Under the pieces are notes generated by a model. That model ran no database searches. It worked only from the letters and a program-made list of their open reading frames with translations, and had not been told where the DNA came from. The position numbers and the translations under genes were made by a program. This document shows, in pieces, positions 1 through 7,883 of a stretch of 40,152 bases of DNA. How positions within the stretch are numbered: position 1 is the stretch's first letter; the number at the start of each line of letters is the position of its first letter. Source of the DNA: an uncultured Collinsella sp. (lineage in GTDB: Bacteria; Actinomycetota; Coriobacteriia; Coriobacteriales; Coriobacteriaceae); contig CAAERQ010000014.1 in the NCBI GenBank assembly GCA_900758475.1, positions 1-40,152 on the forward strand, read 5' to 3'.

Positions 1-71
1 GGGTCAGCCCGTGGGAGGCCAGGGCGCCGCTGACCGGTGGACGGCACCGAGCCGTCATCGAGATTGAAGAA

Positions 72-101
72 GGGGGAGGCCTCGCGGCCTCCCCCCTTTT
101 T
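72..101 (+). terminator. Intrinsic terminator at the left edge
   Basis: A perfect 10-bp GC stem (72-81 with 86-95) closes a 4-nt TCGC loop and is followed by C and five T. It ends the plus-strand transcript entering from the left. The 66 bases before it give no recognisable protein or RNA. One frame stays open to a TGA at 65-67, which would suit the tail of the upstream gene, but I cannot name it. Confidence 0.85.
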
Positions 102-169
102 GCGTTTAATATAGAGTTGTAATACAAGAACTCGCCTTCGTTTAGCTTGTCTTACTGTTTGGCTGTTTT

Positions 170-200
170 TTGAGTCCTTCTTTTGTATTTGCGCGATAAT
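170..200 (+). promoter_or_regulatory. Candidate promoter of the coaE transcript
   Basis: TTGAGT at 170-175 and GATAAT at 195-200 resemble a sigma-70 pair, but the 19-nt spacer is longer than ideal. The site lies just after the terminator and 29 bases before the coaE start, in an AT-rich stretch. Nothing else is seen between 102 and 228. Confidence 0.35.
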
Positions 201-228
201 AACTCCCATTGGCGTTAGGGAGGACTTG

Positions 229-870
229 ATGTTTACCGTTTTTGTCTTAGGCAATATTGCTTCGGGTAAATCGACTGCCTGCCGCTATCTCGAATCTCAT
301 GGCGCCATGCTTATCGATCTGGATGAGCTTGCCAAATCGCTGTATGTGCCAGGCTCCGATATCGTCAACGCCCTCGCGGAAGAATTCGGTTGGGACATTC
401 TGGACGGGGAGGGCGGCATTCGCCGCAATGTCCTCGCTGCTCGAGCTTTCGCCTCTCCTGATACAGTTGCGCGGCTCAATGGCATCGTTCATCCGGTTCT
501 CATCGAACAGCTGTCACTGAGGATTCTTGATCCGGTTTGCTGCACGGTTTCGTCCCCCCGTTATCCCTTTGCGGTTGTCGAGGTTTCTGCCCCGACTGGT
601 TTTGAGGATGCTTTTGGCCTGGCTGATGAAATTCTGGTTATCAGCGCTCCTTTAGCAGTTCGTCGCGAGCGTGCCATTCATCGTGGTATGGAGTCCTCTG
701 ATTTTGATGCGCGCTCTGCATGCCAACCTGATGAGGCTTCGCTTTGTAATCTCGCTACGACGGTAATCGATAATGCGGCTGGCGATAACTCGCTCTATGA
801 ACAACTGGACGCATGGCTTGCACGCCATGGCTTCGGGGATGTAGCGGATAAGGAGGAGGCCGATGCCTAA
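229..870 (+). CDS. coaE: Dephospho-CoA kinase
   Basis: CoaE phosphorylates the 3'-hydroxyl of dephospho-CoA, the last step of coenzyme A synthesis in the cytosol. The 213-residue product, near the family's usual ~200, starts with a P-loop (GNIASGKST), then the DLDELA stretch matching the family's D-A-D-x-I/L-A substrate motif. A lid-like RRERAIHRG segment and a VIDN motif near the end follow. The second of two adjacent start codons (TTG 226, ATG 229) was chosen because the AGGGAGGA ribosome site at 217-224 is better spaced to the ATG. The sequence is somewhat divergent: the usual G-S-G-K-S/T loop is A-S-G-K-S-T and the central EVSAP replaces the common DVPLL. It overlaps the next gene by 8 bases, so the two are probably translationally coupled. 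Confidence 0.85.
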   Translation: MFTVFVLGNIASGKSTACRYLESHGAMLIDLDELAKSLYVPGSDIVNALAEEFGWDILDGEGGIRRNVLAARAFASPDTVARLNGIVHPVLIEQLSLRILDPVCCTVSSPRYPFAVVEVSAPTGFEDAFGLADEILVISAPLAVRRERAIHRGMESSDFDARSACQPDEASLCNLATTVIDNAAGDNSLYEQLDAWLARHGFGDVADKEEADA

Positions 871-1444
871 GACACGTTTCTTTACGTGGTATCGCTTGGC
901 GCCACTTGCCGTTATGCTCGTCTTCGGTCTTATTTCGCTCGTCTACTCGTATGCCCCTGCCGTCTTCTTTAAGCCTTTGTATCCAATTGACTACGAGGCG
1001 TACGTAAAGCAATCGAGCATTTCGCACAATCTTGATCCGTATCTGGTGTGTGCTGTCATAAAGTCGGAATCGAATTGGGATTCCAAGGCTGAGTCGAATC
1101 AAGGCGCTCAGGGATTGATGCAGCTGATGCCCGAGACTGCCCAGGATATGATTGCTAAGGGTCTTGTCGATGGTAGCGAGTATTCAGCCGACAACCTTAA
1201 CGATCCCGCTACGAACATCGAGTTTGGCTGTGCGTATCTTTCGTATCTTCTAACGTATTTTAACGGGTCGACTGACAGTGCCATTGCCGCCTATAACGCC
1301 GGCATGGGCAATGTCGACGGATGGGCGCAGCAGAGCACGTCGCTTCATAATGCAATCACTTTTCCCGAGACGCAGGCGTATCTGATTCGTGTCAATAATG
1401 CCTGGGTTCGCTACAAGACCCTCTATCCCGATCGGTTCGTATAG
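863..1444 (+). CDS. Membrane-anchored lytic transglycosylase (SLT domain)
   Basis: This predicted murein lytic transglycosylase cleaves the glycan strands of peptidoglycan between MurNAc and GlcNAc. Residues 8-32 form one hydrophobic segment after a short basic start, with no obvious cleavage site, so the protein is probably anchored with its catalytic domain outside. From about residue 48 the SLT/lysozyme-like domain shows the hallmark order: IKSESNWD with the catalytic Glu, then GAQGLMQLMPETAQ, then AYNAGMGNV. At 193 residues it is a minimal one-domain member resembling the C-terminal domain of Slt70. The ATG lies inside the end of coaE behind a GGAGGAGG ribosome site. The exact physiological role (wall turnover or assembly-linked cleavage) cannot be read from sequence. 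Confidence 0.88.
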   Translation: MPKTRFFTWYRLAPLAVMLVFGLISLVYSYAPAVFFKPLYPIDYEAYVKQSSISHNLDPYLVCAVIKSESNWDSKAESNQGAQGLMQLMPETAQDMIAKGLVDGSEYSADNLNDPATNIEFGCAYLSYLLTYFNGSTDSAIAAYNAGMGNVDGWAQQSTSLHNAITFPETQAYLIRVNNAWVRYKTLYPDRFV

Positions 1445-1495
1445 GACTATGCCTGCCGCCTGCGTATACTGCAGATATATGAGTTAGGAGTATCC

Positions 1496-3736
1496 ATGGC
1501 GGAATTTGAAGTTGAGCGTGTTGGAGGAGAGCTTAAACGTTTTGGCGTTGAGGGCTCTGAGGTACCGTTTAAGGTCGTGTCTCCATACGAGCCCGCTGGC
1601 TCCCAGCCTAAGGCCATTGAGTCGCTTGTGCAGGGCGTGAGGGACGGAGATCGCTATCAGGTTTTGCTGGGCGTGACTGGTTCGGGCAAGACCTTCACGA
1701 TGGCTAAGACTATTGAGGCCCTGGGGAAGCCGACGCTGGTTATGGCTCCCAATAAAACGCTTGCCGCTCAGCTTGCGAGCGAGCTCAAGGAATTCTTCCC
1801 TGACAACGCCGTGGTCTATTTTGTGTCGTACTACGATTACTATCAACCCGAAGCGTATGTGCCGCAAAGCGATACGTATATCGAGAAGGATTCCTCGATT
1901 AACGAAGAAGTTGAGATGCTGCGACATCAGGCGACCGCATCGCTGCTATCTCGACGCGATGTGATCGTCGTCGCATCGGTCTCGTGTATCTATGGCATTG
2001 GCTCTCCCGAGGACTATGCGGGCCTATCTCCGAACGTCGACAAGAAGGTGCCGCTCGAGCGCGATGACTTTATCCATGCGCTTATCGATATCCAGTACGA
2101 TCGCAATGACTATGATTTGGCACGTGGCACCTTCCGCGTGCGCGGCGATGTCGTCGACGTGTATCCACCCTATGCCGAGCATCCGTTGCGGTTTGAGTTC
2201 TTTGGCGACGAGGTTGAGCTGATTGCCGAGATCGACGAGGTCACCGGCGAGATGCTACGTGAGTACGAGGCCATTCCCGTGTGGCCGGCATCGCACTACG
2301 TGACTGAGAAGCCTAAGGTCAAAGCGGCTCTGAAATCAATCAGTGAAGAGTGCGAGAAGCGTGTGGCCGAGCTCAAGGCGACTGATAAGCTGCTCGAGGC
2401 ACAGCGTCTGCAGCAGCGCACCGACTATGATCTCGAGATGCTCGAGACGATGGGCTTTTGCAACGGCATCGAGAACTACTCGCGTCATCTGGACGGTCGA
2501 AAACCGGGCGAGCCACCGTTTACCCTGATCGATTACTTTCCTAAGGACATGCTCTGCATCATCGATGAGAGCCATGTGACGGTGCCGCAGATCCGCGGCA
2601 TGCACGAAGGTGACCGCTCGCGTAAGGTGACGCTGGTGGAGCACGGTTTTCGTCTGCCTTCGGCACTCGATAACCGCCCGCTTCGTTTCGATGAGTTTGA
2701 GGCGAGGATTCCCCAGTTCATCTACGTCTCGGCTACGCCGGGCGACTATGAGCTGCGGGTTAGCCAGAACGACGTTGAGCAGATTATTCGTCCGACCGGT
2801 CTGCTCGACCCCAAGATCGATGTGCGTCCGGTTCGTGGACAGATTGACGATCTTGAGGACGAGATTCGCGAGCGCGTTGCCCGCAAGGAGCGCGTGCTGG
2901 TGACCACGCTCACCAAGCGCATGGCCGAGGACCTGACCGACCATCTGCTTGATGCCGGCATTAAGGTCAATTACATGCACTCCGATACAGCGACGATGGA
3001 CCGTGTCGAGATCCTGCGAACGCTGCGCGAGGGAAAGATTGATGTTCTCGTCGGCATCAACCTGCTCCGCGAGGGTCTGGACCTTCCCGAGGTCTCGCTG
3101 GTGGCAATTCTCGACGCTGACAAGGAAGGCTTCTTGCGCAACCGCCGTTCGTTGATTCAGACGATTGGCCGTGCGGCCCGTAATGCCGACGGCGAGGTCA
3201 TCATGTATGCAGACGTTGTGACCGATTCGATGAAAGAAGCCATCGAGGAGACGCAGCGCCGTCGCGAGATTCAGATGGCATATAACGAAGAGCATGGCAT
3301 TGTGCCCAAGACGGTTCGCAAGGCCATTAACGACATTTCGAGCTTTATTGCCGAAGCCGAAAAGACTGTGGGCTCGAAGGGGCGCTCGAGAGGCGATTCG
3401 CTGGGTCACGGTGCGTTCTATACGCCCGACGAAAATGGCGAGGGCGCCGCGCCGGAGACGGTGACACCCGAGCAGACGCTTGCCGAGCAGCTGGAAGGGC
3501 TGCCGCATGACGAGCTCGTGCGGATCGTCGAGACCATGGAGGAAGACATGCGTAACGCTTCCGCCGCCATGGACTTTGAGGAGGCGGCACGTTTGCGCGA
3601 TGCCGTCGTTCAGATTCGGGCGATGCTTGAGGGCGCATCTGAGGACGAAACGATCGAGCGTTTGCGTTCGCAGGCTCGCAAGGGCTCTACCTTTGCTTCG
3701 GGCAGAAAACGCCAGGGTGCACGATTCAGGAAGTAG
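1496..3736 (+). CDS. uvrB: Excinuclease ABC subunit B
   Basis: UvrB is the damage-verifying helicase-like subunit of nucleotide excision repair. It is loaded by UvrA and recruits UvrC. The 746-residue product has the Walker A motif GVTGSGKT (about residues 59-66), the beta-hairpin region rich in tyrosines (YYDYYQPEAYVP) that clamps DNA, a DESHVT motif II, and QTIGRAAR as motif VI. A C-terminal UVR domain (around residues 680-715, with DFEEAARLRD) contacts UvrC. A low-complexity linker lies between the helicase core and the UVR domain. The ATG at 1496 follows GTTAGGAG. TATACT at 1465-1470 may be its own -10, without a convincing -35. No SOS-type box is visible upstream, unlike uvrA. Confidence 0.98.
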   Translation: MAEFEVERVGGELKRFGVEGSEVPFKVVSPYEPAGSQPKAIESLVQGVRDGDRYQVLLGVTGSGKTFTMAKTIEALGKPTLVMAPNKTLAAQLASELKEFFPDNAVVYFVSYYDYYQPEAYVPQSDTYIEKDSSINEEVEMLRHQATASLLSRRDVIVVASVSCIYGIGSPEDYAGLSPNVDKKVPLERDDFIHALIDIQYDRNDYDLARGTFRVRGDVVDVYPPYAEHPLRFEFFGDEVELIAEIDEVTGEMLREYEAIPVWPASHYVTEKPKVKAALKSISEECEKRVAELKATDKLLEAQRLQQRTDYDLEMLETMGFCNGIENYSRHLDGRKPGEPPFTLIDYFPKDMLCIIDESHVTVPQIRGMHEGDRSRKVTLVEHGFRLPSALDNRPLRFDEFEARIPQFIYVSATPGDYELRVSQNDVEQIIRPTGLLDPKIDVRPVRGQIDDLEDEIRERVARKERVLVTTLTKRMAEDLTDHLLDAGIKVNYMHSDTATMDRVEILRTLREGKIDVLVGINLLREGLDLPEVSLVAILDADKEGFLRNRRSLIQTIGRAARNADGEVIMYADVVTDSMKEAIEETQRRREIQMAYNEEHGIVPKTVRKAINDISSFIAEAEKTVGSKGRSRGDSLGHGAFYTPDENGEGAAPETVTPEQTLAEQLEGLPHDELVRIVETMEEDMRNASAAMDFEEAARLRDAVVQIRAMLEGASEDETIERLRSQARKGSTFASGRKRQGARFRK

Positions 3737-3740
3737 CGAA

Positions 3741-3774
3741 CAGGCCCCGAGTTCCTTGTGGAGCTCGGGGCCTG
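3741..3774. terminator. Hairpin between convergent uvrB and flavoprotein operon
   Basis: A perfect 11-bp stem (3741-3751 with 3764-3774) sits between two genes whose 3' ends face each other, so it may terminate both. Neither side has a strong T run, so termination efficiency is uncertain. Confidence 0.6.
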
Positions 3775-3801
3775 TGTCGTTCGGACGTGAGAGTTCGTGC
3801 A

Positions 3802-5442
3802 CTAAAGGTCTGCTATCAGCGCCTCAGCGCAACGGACGCCGTCGGTGGCGGCACTCATGATGCCGCCGGCATATCCGGCACCCTCGCCGCAAGGGTAAAG
3901 GCCCGGAGTCGACGTGGCGTGGCATGTTCGATCGCGGGTGACGGTGACCGGGGAGCTCGAACGCGTCTCCACGCCAGTGAGGACCGCATCGGGGCGGTCA
4001 TAGCCACGCAGTTTCTTACCGAGCAGGGGGATTCCCAAACGAAGCGATTCGACGATATGCCGCGGGAGGGCATCGTCGATCGCCGTCCAGGTCACGCCAA
4101 GCGGATAGGTTGGTTTTACCTTTCCGGGTGCCGTGCTGGCGCGTCCCTCAAGGAAATCTCCGACGAGCTGTGCCGGCGCGTTCCAGTTGGAGCCACCCAG
4201 GCGATAGGCGGCTCGCTCGCAGGCGCGCTGGAGCTCAATGCCTGCGAGCGGATCATCGCCGGGAAGGTCGTCAGGTGTGACGTTGACGAGTAGGGCGGCA
4301 TTCGCGTTGCGCCCGCCGCGGGCATTGAGGCTGGCACCGTTGACGCACAGATGGCCCTGCTCGGAAGAAGCCGCGACAACCTGTCCGCCGGGGCACATAC
4401 AAAACGAGAATACGCTGCGGCCGTTGGGGAGATGGGCGACAAGCTTGTAGGGGGCTGCTCCGAGTGCCGGGTGCCCCGCCGAAGGGCCATATTGGGCGCG
4501 GTCGATGTCGCGCTGTGGATGCTCGATGCGCACACCCATGGCAAAGGTCTTTTGCGCGAGGGCAACATTATGTTCTTTGAGAAGCTCGAATACGTCGCGG
4601 GCGGAATGGCCGCAGGCGAGAATGAGGTGCTTTGTGGCGATTGTCTCGCTTGTGGTTTCTTGGGGCGGTTGAACATCGACGCCGGTGATGGCGCCAGATC
4701 CATCGGTTCGAATATTGACGAGCTTTGTTCGATAGCGGACGGTTCCACCGAGCTGCTCGATGCGTTGAGAAATGTTGGTGACGACGGTGGGGAGGATGTC
4801 AGAGCCAATGTGCGGCTTGGCGTCCCACAGGATGTCGCGAGGTGAGCCAGCTTCGACGAAGGTCTCAAGAATCAGTCGATGGGCAGGATTCTTGGTTCCC
4901 GTGTTGAGCTTGCCGTCCGAGAAGGTCCCTGCGCCGCCCAGGCCAAATTGGATATTGCTTTCGGGGTCGAGGATACGCTCCTTAAGAAAGAGATCAATCG
5001 CTTCCGAGCGGCGAAGTGCGGGGTCGCCGCGCTCGATGAGCAGGGGTTTAAGGCCCGCTTCGGCAAGGGTCAGGGCGGCGAAGAGACCGGCGCAACCGGC
5101 GCCGACAACGACGGGACGCTCCTTGGGTGCATTCGGGACAGGGTTGGGGAATGAAGGCGCCTCGCCGTCTACCATGCGGATGCGCGAGCGGTCGCGCTCG
5201 GCGACGCGGTCGACCACCTCCTGCTCGAGTCGGGAGCTTGTCAGTTCAACTCGAAAGCTCAAAATAAAATGGACATCTCGCTTTTTACGGGCGTCGATTG
5301 ACTTGCGATGGAGCTCAATGGCTTTAATCTGGGAATCCTCGCATCGCAGGGCTCGTTTGACGGCGCGTCTACCAATAGCAAGGCAGGCGGTTTCGTCGCC
5401 GGCCTCATCGAGTGACGCGTGGACTTGGGTGATTTCGATCAT
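3802..5442 (-). CDS. FAD-dependent oxidoreductase, COG2509-type
   Basis: The 546-residue product belongs to the uncharacterised FAD-dependent dehydrogenases often filed under COG2509. After a ~100-residue N-terminal domain rich in charged residues comes the dinucleotide-binding motif VVGAGCAGLFAALTLAEAG (residues 112-130), ending in the ribose-binding glutamate of LIERG. The family signatures GLGGAGTFSDGKLNTGTKN, RIEHPQRDIDRAQYG and the C-terminal GEGAGYAGGIMSAATDG follow; the last closes the FAD site. The substrate is unknown. The frame is open for 57 more codons upstream, but ATG 5442 has a TAAGGAGA ribosome site and starts at the conserved beginning. It is the last gene of the mrp operon, 79 bases after the preceding flavoprotein gene, with a hairpin in that gap. 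Confidence 0.85.
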   Translation of the reverse strand: MIEITQVHASLDEAGDETACLAIGRRAVKRALRCEDSQIKAIELHRKSIDARKKRDVHFILSFRVELTSSRLEQEVVDRVAERDRSRIRMVDGEAPSFPNPVPNAPKERPVVVGAGCAGLFAALTLAEAGLKPLLIERGDPALRRSEAIDLFLKERILDPESNIQFGLGGAGTFSDGKLNTGTKNPAHRLILETFVEAGSPRDILWDAKPHIGSDILPTVVTNISQRIEQLGGTVRYRTKLVNIRTDGSGAITGVDVQPPQETTSETIATKHLILACGHSARDVFELLKEHNVALAQKTFAMGVRIEHPQRDIDRAQYGPSAGHPALGAAPYKLVAHLPNGRSVFSFCMCPGGQVVAASSEQGHLCVNGASLNARGGRNANAALLVNVTPDDLPGDDPLAGIELQRACERAAYRLGGSNWNAPAQLVGDFLEGRASTAPGKVKPTYPLGVTWTAIDDALPRHIVESLRLGIPLLGKKLRGYDRPDAVLTGVETRSSSPVTVTRDRTCHATSTPGLYPCGEGAGYAGGIMSAATDGVRCAEALIADL

Positions 5443-5461
5443 CGAGGTCTCCTTAGATGCA

Positions 5462-5494
5462 AGAAAGAGGCCGCCCGGTGTTCCAGACGGCCCG
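5462..5494 (-). terminator. Minus-strand hairpin between the two flavoprotein genes
   Basis: Read on the minus strand, a 10-bp stem with two G-U pairs (5492-5483 with 5478-5469 approximately) closes an AACA loop and is followed by TCTTTCTT. It lies just upstream of the COG2509-type gene. It probably lowers read-through from mrp into that gene rather than blocking it fully. Confidence 0.6.
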
Positions 5495-5521
5495 AATGCG
5501 TTTTGATTATAGACTGCGCGG

Positions 5522-6793
5522 CTATAGGCTGCTTGCAGCGCGAATACCCGAGATCCAAGCCCACGCAAGGTTGAAGCCGCCGCAATCGGCATCGATGTCG
5601 AGTGCCTCGCCACAGATGTAAAGTGGGGCGCCTGCCGCGTTGCTCACGCAGAGGTTGGGAGCTGAGACGCTCTCGATGGGCACGCCGCCGCGCGTGACCT
5701 GGGCCGAACGCTCCTCTGTCGTTCCCTCGACGAGCAGCTTAAAGTGCTTGAGGATTGAGACCAGATGGATGACGTCGTACGACCCGGGGTGGCACTGTTC
5801 GAATGCGGTGCAGACAACGTGAGAGAACTGCGGGGCGAGCATGCCGTCGAGCCAGCGGGGGTCGCGGGGTGAAAAGCCGCCGAGCAACTCAACTCGCTGG
5901 TTGAGCATATCGAGCAACTCGTCTTTGGAGAGGTCGGGGAAAACGTCGAGCAGAATCGTGTCTCCGCGCTGGACGCGACGGGAGAGGTTAAAGGCGGCAA
6001 CGCCCGAGATGCCAAAGGTTCGGAAGAGCACTTCGCCGTCTTCGCGCCAGAGCTCCTCGTGATTGCGGGTGAGCGTCAAACGGGCGCGGACGCGCAGGCC
6101 ATCCAGCGTCTTGAGCGCAGTCTGGTCGCCGAAGACCGATGCCGACACAGGGCAGAGGACGGGATGCTGCGGTGTGAGGGAAAGATTGAACGTCTTCGCG
6201 ATGTCGGCGGGGCTGCCGCCCGTAGCGATAATTACGGCCTTTGCCTGCAGCGTCTCGATCTTGCGAGGGGTGTCGGCAAGCGCCTTCCGAAGCGAGCGGA
6301 CCTCCGTTTTTCGGTCGTCGTGCTTTTTCGCCTTGAGTGCTCGCGCGGGACGGTCTATTTGGAGCGCCCAGCCCTCGGGCGCTTTGAATGCCGAGGCAAC
6401 GTTTGCTCCACAGATCAAGGTGATACCCAGGTGATTGCAAGCGTTGAGAAGTGCATCGCGCACCGATTCGGCACGAAGGGAGCGCGGATACAGCCGGCCC
6501 TCCTCGGAGGTCGTCATGATGCCCAGCGAGGAGAAGAAACTGCCGAGATCTTGCTCGGGCTGGGGACCCATGACGGATTCGACGAATGCGGGGCGGTTGT
6601 ACCGCTGGAAATCAATTGATTCGTTGGAAAGGTTGCAGCGGCCGTTGCCGGTCGCAAGGAGTTTAAGGCCGCAGGCAACATCGCGCTCAACGATGCAGAC
6701 GCTTTTGCCTGCGCGTGCGGCCGTAATGGCGGCGGCGAGACCCGAGGCCCCGCCGCCGATTACCAAGACGTCATAGGAGGCGTTTGTGTTCAC
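5522..6793 (-). CDS. BaiN/HI0933-family NAD(P)/FAD-dependent oxidoreductase
   Basis: The 423-residue flavoprotein is of the HI0933/YhiN/BaiN family (COG2081). The N-terminus has VIGGGASGLAAAITAARAG (residues 11-29), a Rossmann FAD-binding motif. The family hallmark ATGNGRCNLSN lies near residues 47-57. The C-terminal GEALDIDADCGGFNLAWAW closes the flavin site. BaiN of Clostridium scindens has been linked to bile acid dehydroxylation, but most homologues have no proven substrate, so no function is assigned. A basic, charged insert of about 30 residues (roughly 148-180) interrupts the region before the IIATGG motif and looks unusual. The start is GTG at 6793, directly abutting the mrp stop with no spacer, which suggests coupled translation. 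Confidence 0.85.
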   Translation of the reverse strand: MNTNASYDVLVIGGGASGLAAAITAARAGKSVCIVERDVACGLKLLATGNGRCNLSNESIDFQRYNRPAFVESVMGPQPEQDLGSFFSSLGIMTTSEEGRLYPRSLRAESVRDALLNACNHLGITLICGANVASAFKAPEGWALQIDRPARALKAKKHDDRKTEVRSLRKALADTPRKIETLQAKAVIIATGGSPADIAKTFNLSLTPQHPVLCPVSASVFGDQTALKTLDGLRVRARLTLTRNHEELWREDGEVLFRTFGISGVAAFNLSRRVQRGDTILLDVFPDLSKDELLDMLNQRVELLGGFSPRDPRWLDGMLAPQFSHVVCTAFEQCHPGSYDVIHLVSILKHFKLLVEGTTEERSAQVTRGGVPIESVSAPNLCVSNAAGAPLYICGEALDIDADCGGFNLAWAWISGIRAASSL

Positions 6794-7624
6794 TTAGGCC
6801 TCGGCGGTCTCGTGCGGGGCAATGGCCTCGACGGCGGAGACGGCCTGGGGCAGCATACCGTCGGGCAATGCGGTCTCAACCTCGCCCTTATCGCAAGCCT
6901 CGGCGAGTGCCGGATTGATGGGAAGCTGCCCTAGGATCTCGAGGTTGTAACGCTCGGCGACCTCGGGGAGCTTGCTCTTGCCAAAGACCTCGATCTTCTT
7001 GCCGCAATCGGGGCACTCGATATAGCTCATGTTTTCGACGATTCCCAGAATGGGGACGTTCATCTTCTCGGCCATGTTGACCGCCTTGGCGACGATCATC
7101 GAGACCAGATCCTGCGGGCTCGTGACGATGACGATGCCATCGACGGGCAGCGACTGGAAGACGGTGAGGGCGACGTCGCCCGTTCCCGGAGGCATGTCGA
7201 CCATCAGGTAGTCGATGGGGCCCCATGAGGTTTCGCTCCAGAACTGCCTGATGGCACCCGCGATAACCGGACCGCGCCAGAGGACGGGGTCGGTTTCGTT
7301 TTGGAGCAGCAGGTTAGAGCTCATAATCTTGACGCCGTGCTCGGAGATTTCGGGCAGCATAAGGTTGCCGAGGGCGTGGACGTGACGTCCGCTCATGCCG
7401 AACATCTTAGGGATAGAGGGGCCGGTAATATCGGCATCGAGGACGCCGACCTTGTGACCGTGGCGGGAAAGCTCCGTGGCGATGGTGCCGGTGACGAATG
7501 ACTTGCCGACGCCGCCCTTACCGGAAAGCACGGCGATAACGCGCTTGACCTCGGACAGCGTATTCTCCTCAAATTGCGACGGCGACGTTTGCCCGCCGGC
7601 TGCCTGTGCGTGCTCGCAACCCAT
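6794..7624 (-). CDS. mrp: Mrp/NBP35-type iron-sulfur cluster carrier ATPase
   Basis: Mrp (ApbC) is a P-loop ATPase that carries 4Fe-4S clusters to apoproteins in the cytosol. The 276-residue product has the deviant Walker A motif SGKGGVGKS, the DADITGPSIPKMFG stretch typical of the family, and VDMPPGTGDVALT as switch II/Walker B. The paired cysteines of CPDC near residue 200 hold the cluster at the dimer interface. It lacks the N-terminal DUF59 domain found in some longer Mrp proteins and has a short Cys/His-containing start (MGCEHAQ). ATG 7624 is chosen over an upstream alternative because AAGGAG lies 8-13 bases before it. It is first in an operon with two flavoprotein genes, which may hint at redox or cofactor partners. 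Confidence 0.92.
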   Translation of the reverse strand: MGCEHAQAAGGQTSPSQFEENTLSEVKRVIAVLSGKGGVGKSFVTGTIATELSRHGHKVGVLDADITGPSIPKMFGMSGRHVHALGNLMLPEISEHGVKIMSSNLLLQNETDPVLWRGPVIAGAIRQFWSETSWGPIDYLMVDMPPGTGDVALTVFQSLPVDGIVIVTSPQDLVSMIVAKAVNMAEKMNVPILGIVENMSYIECPDCGKKIEVFGKSKLPEVAERYNLEILGQLPINPALAEACDKGEVETALPDGMLPQAVSAVEAIAPHETAEA

Positions 7625-7679
7625 GTTTGACTCCTTTGTATATGTTGGGGCCGGAGCCCCGCGGTGTGACACGAGCGTC

Positions 7680-7709
7680 ATTGTACCCTCGTTTGCGAGC
7701 GGGAGTCAT
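7680..7709 (-). promoter_or_regulatory. Candidate promoter of the mrp operon
   Basis: On the minus strand ATGACT (7709-7704) and TACAAT (7685-7680) are separated by 18 bases, about 55 bases before the mrp start. The -35 matches only four of six consensus bases. Confidence 0.4.
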
Positions 7710-7808
7710 TCATGATGCGTGGCAGGCGATCGGCGGTATTCGAAAGTACGGACCGAGCGTGCGGTCTGCGGCGTCAGACAGCGCAAAAGGTCTGCGAATC
7801 TTGTATCA

Positions 7809-7822
7809 CGAACATCTGTGCG
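7809..7822 (+). promoter_or_regulatory. Candidate LexA (SOS) box upstream of uvrA
   Basis: CGAACATCTGTGCG matches 12 of 14 positions of the Gram-positive SOS box CGAACATATGTTCG. It lies 62 bases before the uvrA start and just upstream of a possible -10 (TAAACT, 7835-7840), a placement that would let LexA block transcription. uvrA is a classical SOS gene, which supports the reading. It remains a single imperfect site. Confidence 0.55.
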
Positions 7823-7883
7823 CGTCGAGTGCGCTAAACTCATCGTCAGTGTGATTTGAAGTTGTAGGAGGCAAGGAGCTTCC

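Noticed and set aside
2..67. Open frame at the left edge ending in TGA just before the terminator
   Set aside because: About 21 low-complexity residues with no recognisable family; too short to call a gene.
1532..1543. TTAAACGTTTTG near the start of uvrB, resembling the palindrome before gap
   Set aside because: It lies inside the coding sequence, where it encodes L-K-R-F-G, and is one mismatch from the palindrome. Treated as chance; it limits confidence in the shared-operator idea.
5506..5511. TATAAT on the minus strand upstream of the COG2509-type gene
   Set aside because: A perfect -10 by sequence, but no -35 is present and the hairpin at 5462-5494 would follow immediately after the start, so a useful promoter is unlikely.
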